Shown piece by piece: positions 1 through 7,708 of a stretch of 64,000 nucleotides of DNA. Each line of letters starts with the position of its first letter. The stretch's first letter is position 1. A model generated the notes under the pieces. The model saw only the letters and a list, made by a program, of their open reading frames with translations, was not told the origin of the DNA and did no database searches. The stretch spans positions 310,001 to 374,000 of the forward strand of contig NZ_JAJMOY010000005.1 of NCBI RefSeq assembly GCF_020991415.1, written 5' to 3'. This stretch comes from Flavobacterium sp. ENC. Its GTDB lineage: Bacteria > Bacteroidota > Bacteroidia > Flavobacteriales > Flavobacteriaceae. Made by a program: the position numbers and the translations under genes.

Positions 1-595
1 ACGGAATACGATGTAAAATACTTCTTCCAAGTGTAACTTCGTCTGCATATTCCAACTCGTCCCCTACTGAAATACCTCTCGCAATTGTTGAAATTACGAT
101 ATCTGATTCAGCAATTTGTTTGTAGATGTAGAAATTTGTCGTATCACCTTCCATTGTGGAACTCAGTGCAAAAATAATCTCTGTAACGATTCCCGATTTT
201 ACTTTTTCCACTAAAGTGGAGATATTTAACTGACTTGGACCAACGCCTTCTATAGGAGAAATTTTCCCGCCCAGAACATGATAAATACCTTTGTATTGCC
301 CTGTATTTTCAATAGCCATTACATCCCGAATGTCTTCGACCACACAAATCAGCTGGTGATTTCTTGTTGAATTAGCACAAATTTCACACACTTCTGTATC
401 TGAAATATTATGGCAGCTTTTACAAAACTTAATATCCTCTCGCATGTTTAATAATGCCTGGGATAAAAAACCCGTTTGTTCTTTGGGCTGTTTCAATAAA
501 TGCAAAACCAACCGCAAAGCCGTCCTCTTACCGATTCCGGGCAATTGCGACATTTCACTGACTGCTTTTTCGATCAATTTTGATGAAAATTCCAT
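1..595 (-). CDS. recR: Recombination mediator RecR, 3' end cut off
   Basis: RecR works with RecO (and RecF) to load RecA onto gapped single-stranded DNA. About 198 codons are in the window and the C-terminus lies beyond the left edge. The start reads MEFSSKLIEKAV, followed by the helix-hairpin-helix stretch LPGIGKRTA near residue 20. A four-cysteine zinc finger follows (C58, C61, C70, C73), then the beginning of a Toprim domain (VVEDIRDVMAIE). All three parts are in the family order. A -7 box ends only five bases before the ATG, which suggests a leaderless message. Identification is secure; only the tail is missing. Confidence 0.95.
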   Translation of the reverse strand, partial: MEFSSKLIEKAVSEMSQLPGIGKRTALRLVLHLLKQPKEQTGFLSQALLNMREDIKFCKSCHNISDTEVCEICANSTRNHQLICVVEDIRDVMAIENTGQYKGIYHVLGGKISPIEGVGPSQLNISTLVEKVKSGIVTEIIFALSSTMEGDTTNFYIYKQIAESDIVISTIARGISVGDELEYADEVTLGRSILHRIP

Positions 596-600
596 AACTG

Positions 601-608
601 CAAAAGTA
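601..608 (-). promoter_or_regulatory. -7 box of recR, leaderless position
   Basis: The minus strand reads TACTTTTG, matching TAnnTTTG. Five bases (CAGTT) separate it from the recR ATG, so transcription should begin at or next to the start codon. No TTG lies at the usual upstream distance. Confidence 0.55.
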
Positions 609-704
609 CTATTTTATGGTTTTTCTATTCCGGCTTACTAACAATCAAACTTTCTATCATCGTTAATCAGCAAAAAAAGATACCCGAAAAAATGCTAAAA
701 AAAA

Positions 705-1070
705 TTAATATTGATTTGTAGCCAGCAAAACCAAAGTACAAGCCACTTCTGCCTTGATGTTATTCAGCTCCAGTAATTGATATAATTCAGGATTCTCAGT
801 CCCGGGATTGAATACGACTCTTTTTGGCTGTGCTTCTATAATATAATTATAGTAATCACGCTGACGGGAAGGATTTAAATATAAAGTTACAGTATCAATA
901 TTTTTGACCGGGATTGCTTTTGTGTAAATTTTCACACCTGCAACTTCACCGGTATTCTGACCAATTGCCAAAACAGTGTGTCCTTTTTGAACCAATGCAT
1001 TTATGGCCTTATAAGCGTAGCGGTCTGGTTTTGTGGTAGCACCCAGAACTAAAGTTTTTTTGTTTTTCAT
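705..1070 (-). CDS. CoA-binding domain protein (YccU-like)
   Basis: A small Rossmann-fold protein of about 121 residues. It opens MKNKKTLVLGATTKPDRYAY, typical of stand-alone CoA_binding domain proteins that resemble the nucleotide-binding half of succinyl-CoA synthetase. The glycine-poor GATTKPDRYA loop and the later VVFNPGTENPEL fit that family. Their cellular role is not established. An in-frame longer reading exists, but ATG 1070 (or the adjacent ATG at 1073) places the first beta strand directly after the start. A TACTTTTG box lies 14 bases upstream of the 1073 ATG. The gene stands alone between recR and marC. Confidence 0.85.
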   Translation of the reverse strand: MKNKKTLVLGATTKPDRYAYKAINALVQKGHTVLAIGQNTGEVAGVKIYTKAIPVKNIDTVTLYLNPSRQRDYYNYIIEAQPKRVVFNPGTENPELYQLLELNNIKAEVACTLVLLATNQY

Positions 1071-1087
1071 CATTTTAAAATATGCTA

Positions 1088-1095
1088 CAAAAGTA
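1088..1095 (-). promoter_or_regulatory. -7 box of the CoA-binding gene
   Basis: The minus strand reads TACTTTTG, the same word as at recR, rplC and rpsH, 14 bases before the start. No good -33 TTG is seen, so support is moderate. Confidence 0.45.
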
Positions 1096-1224
1096 ATCAA
1101 AAAGTATGAGCTTATTTTAGGTTATTTTCACAGAAATACCAGCAATAAAAAAAACAATATCGAAACATGAATATGCCATGAAATGTTAAAAATTGACTAT
1201 TTTTACTTCACTAACCCAGACAAC

Positions 1225-1854
1225 ATGGATTTATTCATTTATTTATTTGCCGCTCTTTTCTCCGTATTAAACCCCATTGGTACCGTTCCCATTTTTGTGG
1301 GACTGACACAGCATGACTCCCAAAAAGAGCGCTCGAGAATTTCATTATGGACCGCTATAAACGTTTTCATCATTTTGATTGTTTCTTTTTTTATTGGCCA
1401 GTATGTATTGACTTTTTTTGGAATCAGCATTGACGCACTTCGAATTGCAGGCGGAATTGTAATTGTAAACTCCGGATTCTCCTTGCTTTCCGGAAAATTC
1501 AATAAAAAACGAGGAATAAATAAAAAAATAGAAACCGATGCACAGCAGCGTAATGACATCGCCTTAACGCCTTTGGCCATACCAATGCTTGCAGGCCCGG
1601 GATCAATTTCATTGTTGATTGCCTTTTATCAGGAGCATCATCAAATGGAAGAAATAATTTTTTCCTGCCTGGCTATTCTGGCTATCGCCGTTGCAATTTA
1701 TGTTATTTTAAAAAGTGCCCATTATTTAGCCCGAATATTAGGAGCCTCAGGAATTGTGGCCATTTCCAGAATTGTTGGATTTATTGTTATATCAATCGGA
1801 ATTCAATATATCGTTAGTTCAATCATTAATATTGTAAAAGGAAATCTGATGTAA
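1225..1854 (+). CDS. MarC family (UPF0056) integral membrane protein
   Basis: About 209 residues with six hydrophobic segments, beginning MDLFIYLFAALFSVLNPIGT. The early NPIG motif and its repeat-like partner in the second half (AIPMLAGPGSI) are the hallmark of MarC/UPF0056 proteins. The transport substrate of this family is unknown, and the old link to multiple antibiotic resistance was not upheld. A longer reading starts 14 codons upstream, but ATG 1225 begins right at the first membrane helix and gives the normal family length. It is a single gene with no obvious operon partner. Confidence 0.9.
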   Translation: MDLFIYLFAALFSVLNPIGTVPIFVGLTQHDSQKERSRISLWTAINVFIILIVSFFIGQYVLTFFGISIDALRIAGGIVIVNSGFSLLSGKFNKKRGINKKIETDAQQRNDIALTPLAIPMLAGPGSISLLIAFYQEHHQMEEIIFSCLAILAIAVAIYVILKSAHYLARILGASGIVAISRIVGFIVISIGIQYIVSSIINIVKGNLM

Positions 1855-1946
1855 TTTATTTTACACTATAATATTCTTACAAAAATAATATTTTACAGGA
1901 TATTTTTTTTATCTTTAAAACTCGGAATTTTTAACCCAAATGGCGT

Positions 1947-1954
1947 TATATTTG
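1947..1954 (+). promoter_or_regulatory. -7 box of the first XRE regulator
   Basis: TATATTTG lies 25 bases before the ATG at 1980 and matches TAnnTTTG. No TTG is found about 20 bases upstream. Confidence 0.45.
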
Positions 1955-1979
1955 AGCCTTCGGAAAATTTATATTTATT

Positions 1980-2384
1980 ATGGAACAGAAAATACATCAG
2001 GGAAGAAACGTAAAACGTTTCAGAGAAATGCTTGGTATCAAACAGGAATCATTGGCTTTTGATCTGGGAAATGACTGGAATCAGAAGAAAATTTCTATGC
2101 TGGAGCAAAAAGATGTAATTGAAGATGCTATCCTGGATCAAATTTCACATGCCTTAAAAATTCCTGTGGAAGCTTTTCAGAATTTTGATGAAGAGCAGGC
2201 TATAAATATTATTTCTAATACTTTTCATGATACTCAGGGCCTGATAAATTACAACCCAACTTTCAATAACAATCCAATTGAGAAACTAATCAAGCTGCAT
2301 GAAGAAAAAATTGAGTTATACGAGCGTATGCTGAAAGAAAAAGATGAAATGATGGCAAGGCTTGAAAAACTAATCAATAAGTAA
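1980..2384 (+). CDS. XRE-family helix-turn-helix regulator with C-terminal coiled coil
   Basis: 134 residues. Residues about 10-65 form a Cro/CI-type HTH (RFREMLGIKQESLAFDLG). A polar linker containing NPTFNNNPIEKLIKLHEE follows, then a charged coiled coil to the end. The same layout recurs in the second XRE gene at 23424-23840 (shared pattern: aromatic, P, K-L, LYER, E-K, L-E-K-L). The pair therefore forms a small paralogous family; this comparison was made by eye. The coiled coil suggests dimerisation. The target is unknown. A strong two-way terminator follows. Confidence 0.85.
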   Translation: MEQKIHQGRNVKRFREMLGIKQESLAFDLGNDWNQKKISMLEQKDVIEDAILDQISHALKIPVEAFQNFDEEQAINIISNTFHDTQGLINYNPTFNNNPIEKLIKLHEEKIELYERMLKEKDEMMARLEKLINK

Positions 2385-2412
2385 CCTTAGACATCATAAT
2401 TTATAAAAAAAC

Positions 2413-2440
2413 AAAGGCTCAACTAAATAGTTGAGCCTTT
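2413..2440. terminator. Two-way hairpin terminator between XRE and ctlX
   Basis: A perfect 12-bp stem (2413-2424 with 2429-2440) with a 4-base loop, A-rich on the left and T-rich on the right. It can end both the XRE transcript and the converging ctlX transcript. Confidence 0.85.
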
Positions 2441-2467
2441 TTAATATCAAATTTTATTATTTTGCTT

Positions 2468-3403
2468 TTAACTTCTTGGCAAAAATACTTCGGCCATCAT
2501 GCATCTTGCACTTCCTCCGCCACAAGCTTCGATGGTATCCAGGCTTGAGCTCAAAATTTCAGCATGAGCTTCTAATTGTGTGATTTGTTTTGGAGTTAAA
2601 CTCTGGTGAGCCGAAGCACTCATTACAAGATACTTTTTATCGTTTGTTCCTTTAACTTCTAACATATTACCTGCAAAATTATTTACCTGCGCTTCTGTAA
2701 TGAGAATAATCTCTTTTTTATCCGCTTTTAGGTTATCCAGAACCATTTTGCGTTCTTTTTTATCATCGATACAATCGGCACAGATTACGGCAAAAGTTTC
2801 TCCTAGGCACATCATTACGTTTGTATGATAAATTAGTTTACGCTCGCCAGCGACAGTTTGAAAAGCTTCAAAAATAACAGGAGCATAATCAAAATCCTCA
2901 CAGAATTCGATAAATAATTCCTCATCGGCGCGAGGTGACAAAGCACAATATGCTTTTGCATTAGCTCTGTCTAAAAGTAAACTTCCTGTTCCTTCGAGAA
3001 AAAACCCGTCTTCTTCAGCCGACGTATAATCCATTATATTAGCGATTTCAAAACCTTTGTCTTCAAGAGTATCTAAAATATCCTCACGACGTTCCTGACG
3101 ACGATTTTCGGCAAACATAGGATACAATGCCACATCACCATTTTCGTGAAATGAAACCCAGTTGTTTGGAAAAATACTATCGGGCGTATCTGTTTCAAGT
3201 GTGTCTTCAATAACCGTAACATCAACTCCTACCGCTCTCAGTTTTTCTACAAAAACATCAAATTCCTGTTGTGCTTTCGCATTTACCGTACTTGGCAAAA
3301 GTCCGTCTAATACTTTTTGGTAATAATTATTCACAGCCGTTTGCTCATTCATCCTGAAAGCAACCGGACGAATCATTACGATGGCATTTGTAGTTTGTTT
3401 CAT
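2468..3403 (-). CDS. ctlX: CtlX-type citrulline hydrolase (guanidino-group modifying family)
   Basis: 311 residues of the amidinotransferase/arginine-deiminase fold. It begins MKQTTNAIVMIRPVAFRMNE, as CtlX-annotated proteins do. Visible catalytic elements are the TGSLLLDR region, the histidine in YHTNVMMC and a C-terminal cysteine cluster (CGGGSARCMMAEVFLP), where the nucleophile should lie. In Francisella CtlX hydrolyses citrulline to ornithine, CO2 and ammonia; that activity here is inferred from family resemblance only. A second enzyme of the same superfamily lies 0.5 kb upstream on the same strand, which suggests a two-step arginine route. The family is secure; the substrate is moderately so. 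Confidence 0.8.
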   Translation of the reverse strand: MKQTTNAIVMIRPVAFRMNEQTAVNNYYQKVLDGLLPSTVNAKAQQEFDVFVEKLRAVGVDVTVIEDTLETDTPDSIFPNNWVSFHENGDVALYPMFAENRRQERREDILDTLEDKGFEIANIMDYTSAEEDGFFLEGTGSLLLDRANAKAYCALSPRADEELFIEFCEDFDYAPVIFEAFQTVAGERKLIYHTNVMMCLGETFAVICADCIDDKKERKMVLDNLKADKKEIILITEAQVNNFAGNMLEVKGTNDKKYLVMSASAHQSLTPKQITQLEAHAEILSSSLDTIEACGGGSARCMMAEVFLPRS

Positions 3404-3413
3404 AATCTTTTTT

Positions 3414-3444
3414 GTTGTGAGTTCTGGGTTGTAGGTTGTGAGTT
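3414..3444. repeat. Word repeat left of the four-helix-bundle gene
   Basis: The 10-mer GTTGTGAGTT occurs exactly twice (3414-3423 and 3435-3444), 21 bp apart, inside a G/T-rich stretch. Its inverse, AACTCATAAC with one change, lies on the other side of the gene at 3873-3882, so the gene is bracketed by inverted words. Confidence 0.7.
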
Positions 3445-3469
3445 TTCAAATTGAATCGCTGAATTCATA

Positions 3470-3838
3470 TCAATTCTTCCAATTCTCTTCAACGTATTTG
3501 ATAAAATTAAACAACTTACCTCCTAATCCTTCATAATTATTAATTAACTCATCCATATTATAAAAACAATCTGGATAAAGTTTTGCTATTTTTTCTAAAT
3601 GACCAATGGTTTCAAGACAACTAGAATGAGAGTAAACTAAAAATTTTATAAAATCAGCTTTATATCTTCTCCTACCATATCCTTCAATTATGTTAGAAAC
3701 CACAGAATCAGAAGACCTCCTTATTTGACTTCCGAGCTCATACAATTCATATTTTGGAAGTTTGAGTGATGACGGATGAACCAGATAAAATAGATCTAAT
3801 CCAATCTTGTAAACATCTAAATCTTTATAACTCTTCAT
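3470..3838 (-). CDS. Four-helix-bundle protein (S23 / IVP family)
   Basis: 122 residues, starting MKSYKDLDVYKIGLDLFYLV, with the family signature ELGSQIRRSSDSVVSNIIEG followed by YGRRRYKADFIKFL. This is the 23S rRNA intervening-sequence protein family (PF05635). Its members occur inside some rRNA genes and as free-standing genes. The Avd accessory protein of diversity-generating retroelements has the same fold. No rRNA gene or reverse transcriptase is in the window. It interrupts the two guanidino-hydrolase genes and is bracketed by word repeats in opposite orientation, which looks like an inserted cassette. Function unknown. Confidence 0.88.
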   Translation of the reverse strand: MKSYKDLDVYKIGLDLFYLVHPSSLKLPKYELYELGSQIRRSSDSVVSNIIEGYGRRRYKADFIKFLVYSHSSCLETIGHLEKIAKLYPDCFYNMDELINNYEGLGGKLFNFIKYVEENWKN

Positions 3839-3868
3839 TTCAACATGTGCTTCATCTTCACTAGCATT

Positions 3869-3900
3869 TCAAAACTCATAACTCAAAACTCAAAACTGAA
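3869..3900. repeat. Word repeat right of the four-helix-bundle gene
   Basis: AACTCA is repeated with spacers (AACTCATAACTCAAAACTC and on). It is the complement of the GTTGTGAGTT words at 3414-3444. It abuts the stop codon of the downstream gene at 3902. Confidence 0.7.
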
Positions 3901-3901
3901 T

Positions 3902-4816
3902 TTAGTCTCTAATTAAAGGTAAAGTCGAACATCTCAACAACCCTTCCTGTTTGGCAATTTCAGCATACGGAATTTCTTCAACAGTGAAACCGTTTGCACG
4001 TAACCAATTGTTAAGCCTTGTGAAATTTTTCTCTGAAACCACCACATTCGTATCTATTGAAAACACATTCGAAAACATATGGTACATTTCATTTCTTTCG
4101 ATGTGAAATAAATTTTCTTTTCCAAAAAGGTTTACTAAATAAAGATAATCAGCTTCTTCACGAAATCCTCTTTTATAGATTATTCCTTTGTCTTTTCCTA
4201 CCGGCTGAAAACAACAATCCAAATGCAAAGCATTGTCTCTTGCTTCAAGTTTAGATTTAACCAGATCAAATTCTTTGACTATTTTATTTGGAAACAACTC
4301 CTTAATATAATTTACACCTTGCATATTGGTTCGGGCAGTGATATAATCTTTGTAGTCGCTACCTTTATAAGTCCCAATAAAAATATGATCATTCCAAAGC
4401 ATGACATCTCCACCTTCGATATGAACTTCTTCCGGAGGGCGAACCACTTTTGTTGCATCCATCTGGTCAAGCACATACTGAATAGCATCCAGTTCTCTTT
4501 CTCGGTCCGGTAAAATATTAGATTTTACAAAAGTATCATCAATAACAAAACCAATATCCCTGGCAAAAATCTGGTTGTAATTTTCGATCATCTCAGGACG
4601 ATAGACCGTTACATCGTACTTCTGAAAAACAGCATTAAAAGCATCCATTTCAGCAACCATATCTTTTTCAATAGGATAAGTTCCTGCCTTAATATGTTCC
4701 AATGATTTAGGATCATAGGCTTCATCAACAGATGGAGTCGGCCCATTATGAACAGCAGAACCCAAAACTACAGCACGTAATCTTGACGTTTCGTTCTTTA
4801 CATTTAATTGCAACAT
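3902..4816 (-). CDS. DDAH/arginine-deiminase-like hydrolase
   Basis: 304 residues of the guanidino-group modifying superfamily. Visible are VHIEGGDVMLWND (acidic substrate-binding loop), ALHLDCCFQPVG (the catalytic histidine followed by D) and a C-terminal LLRCSTLPLIRD holding the nucleophilic cysteine. This is the full triad pattern of dimethylarginine dimethylaminohydrolase and arginine deiminase. Which guanidino compound it uses cannot be read from sequence. A paralogous fold (CtlX type) lies downstream on the same strand. A TATATTTG box lies 19 bases ahead of the ATG, just after the gltA terminator. Confidence 0.82.
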   Translation of the reverse strand: MLQLNVKNETSRLRAVVLGSAVHNGPTPSVDEAYDPKSLEHIKAGTYPIEKDMVAEMDAFNAVFQKYDVTVYRPEMIENYNQIFARDIGFVIDDTFVKSNILPDRERELDAIQYVLDQMDATKVVRPPEEVHIEGGDVMLWNDHIFIGTYKGSDYKDYITARTNMQGVNYIKELFPNKIVKEFDLVKSKLEARDNALHLDCCFQPVGKDKGIIYKRGFREEADYLYLVNLFGKENLFHIERNEMYHMFSNVFSIDTNVVVSEKNFTRLNNWLRANGFTVEEIPYAEIAKQEGLLRCSTLPLIRD

Positions 4817-4835
4817 AACTTTATTATATTTTGGG

Positions 4836-4843
4836 CAAATATA
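4836..4843 (-). promoter_or_regulatory. -7 box of the DDAH-like gene
   Basis: The minus strand reads TATATTTG, 19 bases before the start, placed directly after the gltA terminator so that the gene starts a new transcript. There is no clear -33 word because the terminator stem occupies that position. Confidence 0.5.
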
Positions 4844-4845
4844 AA

Positions 4846-4873
4846 AAAAGCTTCACAGTTAAGTGAAGCTTTT
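4846..4873 (-). terminator. gltA terminator
   Basis: An 11-bp perfect stem (4846-4856 with 4863-4873) and a 6-base loop, ending in T residues in the minus direction. It lies just past the gltA stop. Confidence 0.85.
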
Positions 4874-4882
4874 AAAGTTATT

Positions 4883-6160
4883 TTATCTGTTAGACTTAAA
4901 GTCTCTCAATGGGTGTCCTGTATAAATTTGTCTAGGTCGACCGATTGGCTCTTTGTTTTCACGCATTTCTTTCCATTGTGCGATCCATCCCGGCAATCTT
5001 CCGATAGCAAACATTACTGTAAACATATCGGTTGGAATCCCTAATGCTCTGTAAATAATTCCGGAATAGAAATCTACGTTTGGATATAAATTTCTTGATT
5101 TGAAATAATCGTCTTCAAGAGCAGCTGATTCTAATTTTTTGGCAATTTCTAAAATAGGATCATCAACACCCAAAGTCTCTAATACCTCTTTAGCTGCTTT
5201 TTTGATGATTTTAGCTCTTGGATCAAAGTTTTTATAAACTCTGTGACCAAATCCCATTAAACGGAAAGGATCGTTTTTATCTTTCGCTTTCGCTAAAAAT
5301 TTGTCCGTATCACCACCGTCTTTATTGATTTCCTCAAGCATTTCAAGAACTGCCTGATTTGCACCTCCATGAAGTGGTCCCCAAAGAGCTGAAACACCTG
5401 CAGAGATAGAAGCAAATAAACCGGCATGAGAAGAACCAACCATTCTTACTGTTGAAGTAGAACAGTTTTGCTCGTGATCCGCATGAAGGATAAACAATTT
5501 ATCTAAAGCGTCAACAATAACCGGATTGGCTGAATAAGGTCCTGTAGGCAATTTAAACATTAATTGCATAAAATTATCAACGTAACCTGTTGTGTTATCA
5601 TAATAATTCAAAGGATACCCCATAGATTTTCTGTACGTCCAGGTAGCAATCACAAGGAATTTACCCATTGTTTTACAAATGGCTTCGTACATTTCTTTTT
5701 CATTTTCAACATTTACCGCTTTTGGATTAAATGCCGTTAAAGCACTTGTTAAAGCAGATAAAACACCCATTGGATGGGCTGTTTTTGGAAAACCGTCAAT
5801 GATATTTTTCATTTCTTCGTTTACCAAAGTATGTTTTTTGATACCATTTTCGAACTGTTCTAATTCCTGAGCAGTTGGAAGTTCTCCAAAAATTAAAAGA
5901 TATGATACTTCCAGAAAATTAGCCTTTTCAGCTAAATCTTCAATTGAGTATCCTCTATAACGCAAAATTCCTAATTCTCCGTCTAAGAAGGTGATTTCAC
6001 TTTTACAAGAACCAGAATTTTTATATCCCGGATCAATGGTAATAATACCTGTTAAATCACGTAATTTGTTAATATCGATAGCTGATTCATTTTCGCTTCC
6101 TGTGATTACCGGAAGTTCAATTTTTTGACCATCTACTTCTAATGTAGCTATTTTTGACAT
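4883..6160 (-). CDS. gltA: Citrate synthase
   Basis: 425 residues; condenses acetyl-CoA and oxaloacetate in the TCA cycle. The active-site blocks are present: LHADHEQNCSTSTVR with the first histidine, GFGHRVYKNFDPRAK with the second histidine and a substrate arginine, and the C-terminal GRPRQIYTG. The N-terminal small beta domain (KIATLEVDGQKIELP) is the one found in bacterial hexameric-type enzymes. The gene has its own -7 box (6198-6205) and terminators on both sides, so it is probably monocistronic. Confidence 0.97.
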   Translation of the reverse strand: MSKIATLEVDGQKIELPVITGSENESAIDINKLRDLTGIITIDPGYKNSGSCKSEITFLDGELGILRYRGYSIEDLAEKANFLEVSYLLIFGELPTAQELEQFENGIKKHTLVNEEMKNIIDGFPKTAHPMGVLSALTSALTAFNPKAVNVENEKEMYEAICKTMGKFLVIATWTYRKSMGYPLNYYDNTTGYVDNFMQLMFKLPTGPYSANPVIVDALDKLFILHADHEQNCSTSTVRMVGSSHAGLFASISAGVSALWGPLHGGANQAVLEMLEEINKDGGDTDKFLAKAKDKNDPFRLMGFGHRVYKNFDPRAKIIKKAAKEVLETLGVDDPILEIAKKLESAALEDDYFKSRNLYPNVDFYSGIIYRALGIPTDMFTVMFAIGRLPGWIAQWKEMRENKEPIGRPRQIYTGHPLRDFKSNR

Positions 6161-6197
6161 AATATATCGGAAATAAATCTTTAAAATAATAATTTAT

Positions 6198-6205
6198 CAA
6201 ATCTA
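6198..6205 (-). promoter_or_regulatory. -7 box of gltA
   Basis: The minus strand reads TAGATTTG, 37 bases before the gltA ATG. The region 20 bases further up is T-rich but lacks a clean TTG. Confidence 0.45.
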
Positions 6206-6265
6206 AGGAATTTAAGACTAATTAAAAAAAGAATCCTGCTATGAATTTGTTAAAACTCCAAAAAA

Positions 6266-6291
6266 AAACCATTCGCAAAAACGAATGGTTT
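6266..6291 (-). terminator. eno terminator
   Basis: A 10-bp perfect stem (6266-6275 with 6282-6291), a 6-base loop and a following T tract in the minus direction, placed shortly after the eno stop. Confidence 0.85.
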
Positions 6292-6315
6292 AATTTCAAT
6301 ATATAACTCTTACAA

Positions 6316-7608
6316 TTATTTGATCTTGAAAGCGTTTAATCCAGGGAAATAAGCTGTACTTCCTAACTCTTCTTCGATTCTTAATAATTGATTGTATTTT
6401 GCCATACGATCAGAACGGGAAGCAGAACCTGTTTTAATCTGACCACAGTTTAAAGCTACTGCTAAGTCAGCAATAGTATTATCTTCTGTTTCTCCTGAAC
6501 GGTGAGACATTACTGAAGTATATCCTGCATTTTTAGCCATATTTACAGCTGCAATAGTTTCAGTTAAAGTACCAATTTGGTTTACTTTTACTAAGATTGA
6601 ATTTGCAATTCCTCTTTCAATTCCAGTTGACAAACGCTCCACATTAGTAACGAATAAATCATCACCTACTAACTGAACTTTATGTCCAATTTTTTCAGTT
6701 AAATATTTCCATCCATCCCAGTCATCTTCGTACATACCATCTTCTATAGAAATAATTGGATATTTAGCAGCAAGATCAGCTAAATAATCAGCCTGCTCTT
6801 CAGAAGTTCTGATTTTTCCGGTTTCACCTTCAAATTTAGTATAATCGTATTTTCCGTTTACATAAAACTCAGAAGCAGCACAGTCAAGAGCAATCATAAT
6901 TTCGTCACCGAAAGTATATCCCGCTTTTTCAACTGCCAGTTTGATAGTATCTAAAGCATCTTCAGTACCACCGGCCAGGTTAGGAGCAAAACCTCCTTCG
7001 TCACCCACTGCAGTACTTAAACCTCTGTCATGCAATACCTTTTTAAGGCTATGGAAGATTTCAGTTCCCATTTGCATAGCATGTGTAAATGAAGTTGCCT
7101 TTACAGGGAAAATCATAAACTCCTGAAATGCGATAGGAGCATCAGAGTGAGAACCTCCATTGATGATATTCATCATTGGTACAGGCAACGTATTAGCAGA
7201 AACCCCGCCAACATATCTGTATAAAGGTAATCCAAGTTCATTAGCCGCAGCTTTTGCAGCAGCAAGAGAAACTCCTAAAATTGCATTAGCACCTAATTTA
7301 GATTTATTTGGAGTCCCATCTAAATCAATCATTAACTGATCAATTGTATTTTGTTCGAAAACAGAAGTTCCAACTAATTCTTCAGCAATAACAGTATTTA
7401 CATTATTCACTGCATTTAAAACTCCTTTTCCTAAGAATGCTTTTCCTCCATCACGTAATTCAACAGCCTCGTGTTCTCCAGTTGAAGCTCCCGATGGAAC
7501 AGCTGCTCTACCTAAAACTCCGTTTTCTGTTACAACATCAACTTCAATAGTAGGATTACCTCTGGAATCAAAAATTTGTCTTGCGTGAACTTTAATTATA
7601 ATACTCAT
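6316..7608 (-). CDS. eno: Enolase (phosphopyruvate hydratase)
   Basis: 430 residues, normal length. Converts 2-phosphoglycerate to phosphoenolpyruvate in glycolysis. Seen are the N-terminal ARQIFDSRGNPTIEVDV, the acidic loop EDGMYEDDWDGW, the GDDLFVTN block and the signature SHRSGETEDNTIADLAVA, which include the Mg2+ ligands and catalytic lysine region. It follows carA by 100 bases on the same strand. No separate promoter box was found, so read-through from carA is possible. Confidence 0.97.
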   Translation of the reverse strand: MSIIIKVHARQIFDSRGNPTIEVDVVTENGVLGRAAVPSGASTGEHEAVELRDGGKAFLGKGVLNAVNNVNTVIAEELVGTSVFEQNTIDQLMIDLDGTPNKSKLGANAILGVSLAAAKAAANELGLPLYRYVGGVSANTLPVPMMNIINGGSHSDAPIAFQEFMIFPVKATSFTHAMQMGTEIFHSLKKVLHDRGLSTAVGDEGGFAPNLAGGTEDALDTIKLAVEKAGYTFGDEIMIALDCAASEFYVNGKYDYTKFEGETGKIRTSEEQADYLADLAAKYPIISIEDGMYEDDWDGWKYLTEKIGHKVQLVGDDLFVTNVERLSTGIERGIANSILVKVNQIGTLTETIAAVNMAKNAGYTSVMSHRSGETEDNTIADLAVALNCGQIKTGSASRSDRMAKYNQLLRIEEELGSTAYFPGLNAFKIK

Positions 7609-7708
7609 TATTTTTGTTTTTTATTAATAAATTATATTTTTTTTCGAAATTATAAAAATATTTAATAGAAAAAATGCATTCTTACTATTAAACGCCTTTA
7701 CTTATTAA

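Noticed and set aside
3470..3838. Intervening sequence within an rRNA gene
   Set aside because: The protein family is linked to such inserts, but no rRNA sequence flanks this copy.
4057..4513. Two plus-strand frames opposite the DDAH-like gene
   Set aside because: They are antisense to a gene with intact catalytic motifs and encode nothing recognisable.
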